This document shows positions 59,171 through 64,000 of a DNA stretch of 64,000 nt, piece after piece. Position 1 is the stretch's first letter. Each line of letters starts with the position of its first letter. The notes under the pieces are model-generated. The model saw only the letters and a program-made list of their open reading frames with translations, searched no databases and was not told where the DNA came from. The stretch covers positions 1 to 64,000 of the forward strand of contig PJEW03000020.1 in assembly GCA_002900995.3 (NCBI GenBank), given 5' to 3'. The position numbers and the translations under genes are program-made. This DNA comes from Ganoderma boninense. Lineage: Eukaryota > Basidiomycota > Agaricomycetes > Polyporales > Polyporaceae.

Positions 59171-60795
59171 ATGGTCAACGTCAATGGAAACAATCAATAT
59201 GGCGGCAGACTCAGTAGGTGCATATGTTTACTACAGAGATGCAGTGAAATACTCTGATTGACTACTTTGAACAGCCATTGCTCTCGACGATTCGGCTCTC
59301 ATAAAGCTCTTCAGGCAGTTCAACCGTGAGAAGGATGGAGCAGGGCTGTCGGTTGCGGAGCAGTTAGCTAGACTTGAAGCTGCAGGATGTCCAATGAGGT
59401 GAGTGCTGTACGTTATGGAGAATAGTGGTATGTTTGACAAAAGCAAAGTCGCATGTCGATGTACAAGCTGCGCCGCCGTCTTGGCGTTCCTACTGTTCGC
59501 GTTCAAGCCACCAGTGGGGACCCAACAAAGCACCGTCAAAGCATTTTAGACCTCAAGGCGAGCGATATCCAGGGCCGGTGGGGTGTACGACAAGTGCGAC
59601 AACGTTTAGCCAACAAGGATATATCAGTGACCCGGTGAGCCGCACGACAATCCCAGCGTCGCATTCACCCTGACTATGTCTCAGCGATGAACTTCGAGAA
59701 GTCTTGCACGACCATTTCGACCATGAGTTCGACCTTCGCTTCCCAGGAAAATGCAGAGGAGCTATTCCACGAGTCCCTTGGATTGCATCGGGCCCATGCA
59801 TCAAGTCCACGTGGACGGGCACGAGAAATTGTCTTCTCAAGCTCTTTGTCTTGGACCAGTCTCGCTGCCTATCTATGCGTATAGAGATCTATGGGCGGGT
59901 TTGTCCTCACCCTAAGGGTTCTACCGAATGTACGCCTTGCTTCGACTTGTGCCCATCTATACCTTGACGTTGTGGAATTGTTTTGCGGTGAGTTTTCCGT
60001 TGCCCATGTCATAGATATTTAAGCTCACATCGTTTGTCGTAGCCGTTCCAATGACAGTAGTAAGCGATAAAGGATCAGAGACTGGGACGATGATTGAGTT
60101 CCAGAAAACCCTTAGGTTTGTGGGATCCATCGTGCACTATGTCTGAACTTAACCTTGGGCGCACACACATCGCAGACGAGATGCAGCACCGGACATACCT
60201 GAAAGCGAGTTCAAGCCGTGGATCCAAGTGCAAAGTAAGCACAACACACCAATTGAAGGGTTCTGGCCGTGGCTTCGGCAAGGGGAAGGCCACAATATCC
60301 GTGACATCATCCTGAGCGGTGCTGCGACGTTCGACTCGAATGATCCCATCCACGTGTGAGCGATCCTTCTTCCTTTCAGACCTTGACGTGGTCTAATATT
60401 TTGTCAGCAATGTCTTCAACTGGCTTTGGCCGCCCCTGGTGCAGGAACGCCTCGATGAATACAAGGATTATTGGGAACAATCACACACCGTTCGCCGCCA
60501 GAAAGACAAAGACCTCCCGTCGGGAACGTCACCGACACACATATGGACCTGTCCTACTCATTTGCGACCCACCGCAAGAGATTGTAGGGTTTGTGTGCGA
60601 CCAGAGTTGATCAAGGAGCTTCGTGATCAAATTGGGGGAGAGGAGGCGCATCAGCAGGCGTACGAGTTTGTCACGCCACAGTTCCGCGCCGAAGCAGATG
60701 GGGCTTACATTGACATCGGCTCCCCTCTAATTATGCTTGTCTCGGCATGGCCAATATTTGTTTCTGTTGTCAACGTTCTAAAAGCTCGCCAGTGA
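59171..60795 (+). pseudogene. DDE integrase copy with two frameshifts (arm 2)
   Basis: Mirror of 48233-49856. All seven exons and splice sites are present. Relative to arm 1 it lacks one C in a run at 59775-59777 (CCC instead of CCCC, between RV and the Asp-containing block) and one G at 59893-59895 (GGG instead of GGGG in the YRDLWGG block). Both fall in exon 4, so the catalytic region is out of frame. The last exon differs by a net 3 nt (YWEQSHT versus YWNNHT) and stays open. If these are sequencing errors the copy is intact. Confidence 0.75.
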
Positions 60796-61053
60796 ATGTA
60801 TGTATTAGTCTCAGTCAATGCGACGTGCGATCGAGTGCGGCATCAGCCCGGGAACATGTCACACAATATCTCCGCTACTGTCTTTCCTGCAACCATGTTT
60901 TTTCTAATGCTACGTAAACGTCATGACATTCTCCTCCAAGACAACCACTCCAATCTGAGACACCTCACGACACGACCACTAATTACAAATTCCCAAGACA
61001 CAACAACTTGTCAAGCCTCACAAAGCGCCTTCGGGGCCACTCGACGGAGTACT

Positions 61054-62430
61054 TTACACCTCTGGGGTGCTGGTCCCGAGCTGAGGCGCGAAATAGTCGG
61101 CCAAGCCGTCTTTCACCTCCTGCATAGTCGTCTTGATTGTCATAGCTGCGCCCCGTCTGCACTCTGGCGTCAGCTTATCCAGCATTGGGTGCAGGTGCCC
61201 CCGAATAAACAACTGCGTCTCCATCGCCCGCAGTCCGCCTAGCACATCCTCCATTGAAACCTTCAACGTCATCTCCGACCGGCTGAAAGACGTCCACGCA
61301 AACCTCCAGCCCGGCACGCACTCCTGTTCGTGTATTGTACACCCCTCTGACCGTGGAATTTTGGGTGGCCTAGACCGGAGCTTGCCCCAAAGTCGTGAAA
61401 GCGACCAGTACCCAAACAGCAGTCGTTCCGTCTGCCCACGCGTGAGGCTGGCGGGTGTGCCTGTACGCATGGAGGCAGCAACGGTGGCAGTAAAGCTCTC
61501 CTCAGTCCCATCTGGTCCTGCCGTGAAGCGTGCCGCGGGAAAGCGTGAGTACTGCTTGCCATCCTCCACCACACCGGGCTCGAAATCACCAGCCATTTCG
61601 AGGAGCTGGACATAGTACGCGTAGCCCTGTAGTTGTCTGATGCCGCTCCTATCCGCGATCTCGAGGGCGTGGACTGGGCGGAGGTCACGGGTGATAATGC
61701 GGTCGACCCACCGCTCTGCGACAAAGGTCAGGAGAGTGGTGTGACGGCAAAGGATGGCAATTTCGAGAAGCTGCTTCATCCACTGGGAGGAGCAGCGATC
61801 AAGGTCATACTGCGCTGGGGGCGAACCGTGCAAGCCAGATACTACGTGATATAGTGCGCCAGCAGCCCATGTCTCGATAGACACGAAACTGTATTTGTTT
61901 GCCACATTCACAATCGTCAACAACTGCTCCATGTTTGCTGCCGGGTGTCGTAAACCCGGAGCTGTAGCGGCCTGGGAATTCATAAATTCTCGATGTCAGA
62001 CTTGTTGTTAAAGAAGAGGGTGTCAATACCTACCCCTCATAGATGATGGAAAGCAGGGTGCGAAAACGCTCTGCGGACTCTCCATAGAGACAGACCGGGT
62101 TCTCGTCCGAGCGACCTTCTACGCCTTCCTTATTAGCAGGCATGTTAAACATGCCTAGGAATGCGGATGAGTCACGACTAAGGAGGTATCGATGGACCTG
62201 CAGACCGCAAGCAACAGGTTAGCAAATGCTTTTGGGGTCACACAATTTCTAGATCGGCGCCGATATCAACGTCATGTTCGCTAGCTAGTCCAAGACCTCC
62301 AGGCATTTGATCGGAGAGCGGCGCTGTGGAAACACGGAGCACTCACCTTGAATAGGGTGTTGTCCACCCGAATGACACAATCGCCACTCTCGATGTAATA
62401 CTCATTATCGTGCATGGTCGGCTCCTCCAT
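61054..62430 (-). pseudogene. BTB-domain gene copy with one frameshift (arm 2)
   Basis: Mirror of 46598-47975. Exons correspond to 62347-62430, 62035-62197 region and 61054 to about 61972. Exon 3 has CCC (61943-61945 as GGG) where arm 1 has CCCC, shifting the frame just after RVYDT, before the long C-terminal domain. Two further one-base differences are in introns (62230 region, 61983 region). The rest is identical by eye. Confidence 0.75.
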
Positions 62431-62439
62431 GTTATGGCC

Positions 62440-63460
62440 CGTCTCTGCGTCTTCGACGATATTTAGAGGCTGAATAGTCGCGTCAAGATGCCGTACGTCA
62501 GAGAGTCAGTTCCGCTGCTCTCGAACCATGGAGATGAATTGAACCGAACATACCTTCAATGGTCACTTGACCTGAACAGCAGCCTGAACTTGTATTCGAC
62601 CGACTGGACTTCCGAACTGTAAAGAGCTCGCCGTCAGACCTAAGGGTCGCCCATGTAAGCATTGTGTCGAGGTCTCAGTGTCTGATTCAAAGAGGAGCGC
62701 ACCTCAGTCTTCGATCTCAGGCTTCGCGCCTTGCTGTCAGAATGGGAGTCAGCGATGGCGGCGGGGTTGAGTCGGTGCTCTGCGGCGCGAACATTGTGTA
62801 CCCAGGGACGTGTGGACAAATGGCAGCAGCGAGCTGTATTGTCGCACGAGTTGGGAGAGGAAAGGAGGCCCACTGAGGTCGGAAGGCCTTCAAAGTGGGA
62901 GGAGCAACACTTACGTAGAAGGCGCCTACCGGGGCAGGTGTCCTTCTGCAGCCTTCCCTGCCCACCCGAAAACAGTATGCAATCGCGCCGCGAGTGTTAT
63001 CCTAGCTAGAGAGGTTTCACAAGTAGCAGCTTCTGCCGAGAGGTCAAGTCCGGTTGTGAGGGATATCGGGACCTGCCATAAAGGAATACGACATATTTCA
63101 TTGGTCACCGTAACGACAACTAACAAAACAAAGATTGAAGTATAATATATTGGATATCGCCAGGCATCGCAATGACTCATCCGACTCGTCGGGATAGATC
63201 ATGGATAGGGCCAAGAAGGGAAGTAGAGAGGTGAAGGACGGCAGACGCGTTTTGCAGAGCTTCGCCTGGGTCTAGCTGCGCCCGCTTGTGCCGACAGCTG
63301 CATGCCATGCTGTCCCGTACAGCGATGTAGTGGACGACGTCGGCAAGGAGCAGGAGAATGGCGAGCGGGATCATGGCAAAGGAGGGAAGGAAGGCATGTG
63401 CAGGCTGGAAACATTGGGGGGACACGGATGACAATGGCGACGAAGGGCGACGGCAAGGGA
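62440..63460. other. No gene recognised (arm 2)
   Basis: Mirror of 45570-46590; nothing seen. Confidence 0.5.
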
Positions 63461-63464
63461 CTCG

Positions 63465-63569
63465 AGGGCGGCGGTGAGGAGGACGAGGGTGGCGGTGAGG
63501 AGGACGAGGGCGGCGGTGAGGAGGACGAGGGCGGCGGTGAGGAGGACGAGGGCGGCGGTGAGGAGGAAG
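63465..63569. repeat. 21-bp minisatellite, five copies (arm 2)
   Basis: Mirror of 45457-45561, same copy number and same single variant unit. Confidence 0.9.
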
Positions 63570-63633
63570 GGACAGGGGGAGGCTGGGGGGAGGGAAGCAG
63601 CCTTGGTGAATCATTCGGTCGGGGGTTGGACAG

Positions 63634-64000
63634 AGAGCCATTGGTCTGTTTTTAGCCGAGCGCGGTCCGGACGCCACAGAGTCGGCCACTCGCGGGGATT
63701 CACCGCGTCCTTCTTCTCGTCCCACGACGACGACGTCCCTGCAAAAGGCTGCTCCCACATCCGTCAATCGCCTCGACCACCATTCTCTCAACACGCCCAT
63801 CTCCGGGCTGTTGAAAGGAGGCGCGACCGCACATGACTGCGAGCATTCAAGGGTGTCAGATGCAGACGGCACACGTCGTGCCGTTTCCGCTGCACACCGA
63901 GGACGGGAGCGTTTCGGCCGGGGTTCCATAACGACGACAATCGAGTCATTGCTCAGACCATGACTTCGAGGGATGGAAGGGCTGCTTCGTTGCATACGGC
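63634..64000 (-). other. Right flank; possible N-terminal exon on the minus strand
   Basis: Unique sequence outside the palindrome. A minus-strand frame reads EPRPKRSRPRCAAETARRVP then EMGVLREWWSRRLTDVGAAF and continues open into arm 2, but only because the minisatellite there lacks stops. It may be the start of an unrelated gene interrupted by the arm. No family recognised. Confidence 0.3.

Larger units (their letters stand above)
55731..63633 (-). repeat. Arm 2 of the 7.9-kb inverted repeat
   Basis: Reverse complement of 45392-53297 at about 99.7-99.8 % by eye. Starts at GTGTGCACTC directly after Plavaka sequence and ends at GTTGGACAG (63625-63633). Every feature of arm 1 is present in mirror order. 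Arm 2 is shorter in several homopolymers, including coding ones. Confidence 0.95.

Noticed and set aside
45392..63633. Palindrome interpreted as two transposons in opposite orientation
   Set aside because: The arms contain a BTB gene, a protease relic and part of a host-like gene, with no terminal repeats at the arm ends; a plain transposon pair does not explain the borders.
1..64000. CRISPR array, bacterial operons or ribosome-binding sites
   Set aside because: The intron-rich genes show a fungal nuclear genome; tandem repeats present have no spacers.
1..64000. LTR retrotransposons
   Set aside because: No paired direct repeats with TG..CA ends and no Gag-Pol frame were found by eye; solo LTRs could be missed.

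Overview
The window is nuclear DNA of a filamentous basidiomycete, most likely an Agaricomycete. The evidence is genes cut by many 50-75 nt GT..AG introns, an alpha-type protein kinase with zinc-ribbon N-terminus, Plavaka-type transposase N-termini, a Tad-like LINE reverse transcriptase, a fungal DDE integrase family with a VDGHEKL motif, and small families otherwise seen in mushrooms (DUF6698-like). Family names come from remembered motif patterns; nothing was searched.

Layout. 1-17.3 kb is gene-poor and full of decayed copies: a small membrane-peptide gene (1.1 kb), a broken LINE (4.3-6.0 kb), a broken DUF6698-like gene (8.7-10.4 kb), a Plavaka fragment (11.3-12.6 kb), a decayed paralogue of the 25-kb gene (12.9-14.8 kb) and a SIN3 pseudogene (15.5-17.2 kb). 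18.0-19.5 kb holds an intact Hst3/Hst4-like sirtuin. A second small membrane-peptide gene with a matching upstream block lies at 21.8 kb and a tRNA-derived element at 22.35 kb. A 1037-residue low-complexity protein with an Asn-rich tandem repeat occupies 25.0-28.2 kb. 28.3-35.7 kb is almost empty. 35.8-37.8 kb is an in-frame but N-terminally truncated Mcl1/Ctf4 gene abutting minisatellites. 40.4-43.0 kb is an intact 11-exon alpha-kinase, followed by an unknown gene at 44.1-44.9 kb.

The main feature is an inverted repeat: arm 1 (45392-53297) and arm 2 (55731-63633), about 7.9 kb each and nearly identical, around a 2.43 kb spacer. Each arm carries a BTB-domain gene, a 7-exon DDE integrase, an S53-protease pseudogene and the 3' part of a DUF6698-like gene. 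Arm 1 genes are intact where testable; arm 2 copies carry single-base homopolymer losses that break the BTB and integrase frames. The DUF6698-like gene reads from the spacer into arm 1, whereas a Plavaka gene in the spacer is cut at the arm 2 edge. This suggests arm 1 plus spacer is the original and arm 2 an inverted copy, or that the palindrome is a long-read assembly fold-back. Both options are argued in the findings.

There is no operon-like logic. The intact genes (sirtuin, alpha-kinase, BTB protein, integrase, 25-kb gene) are separately spliced units embedded in transposon and pseudogene debris.
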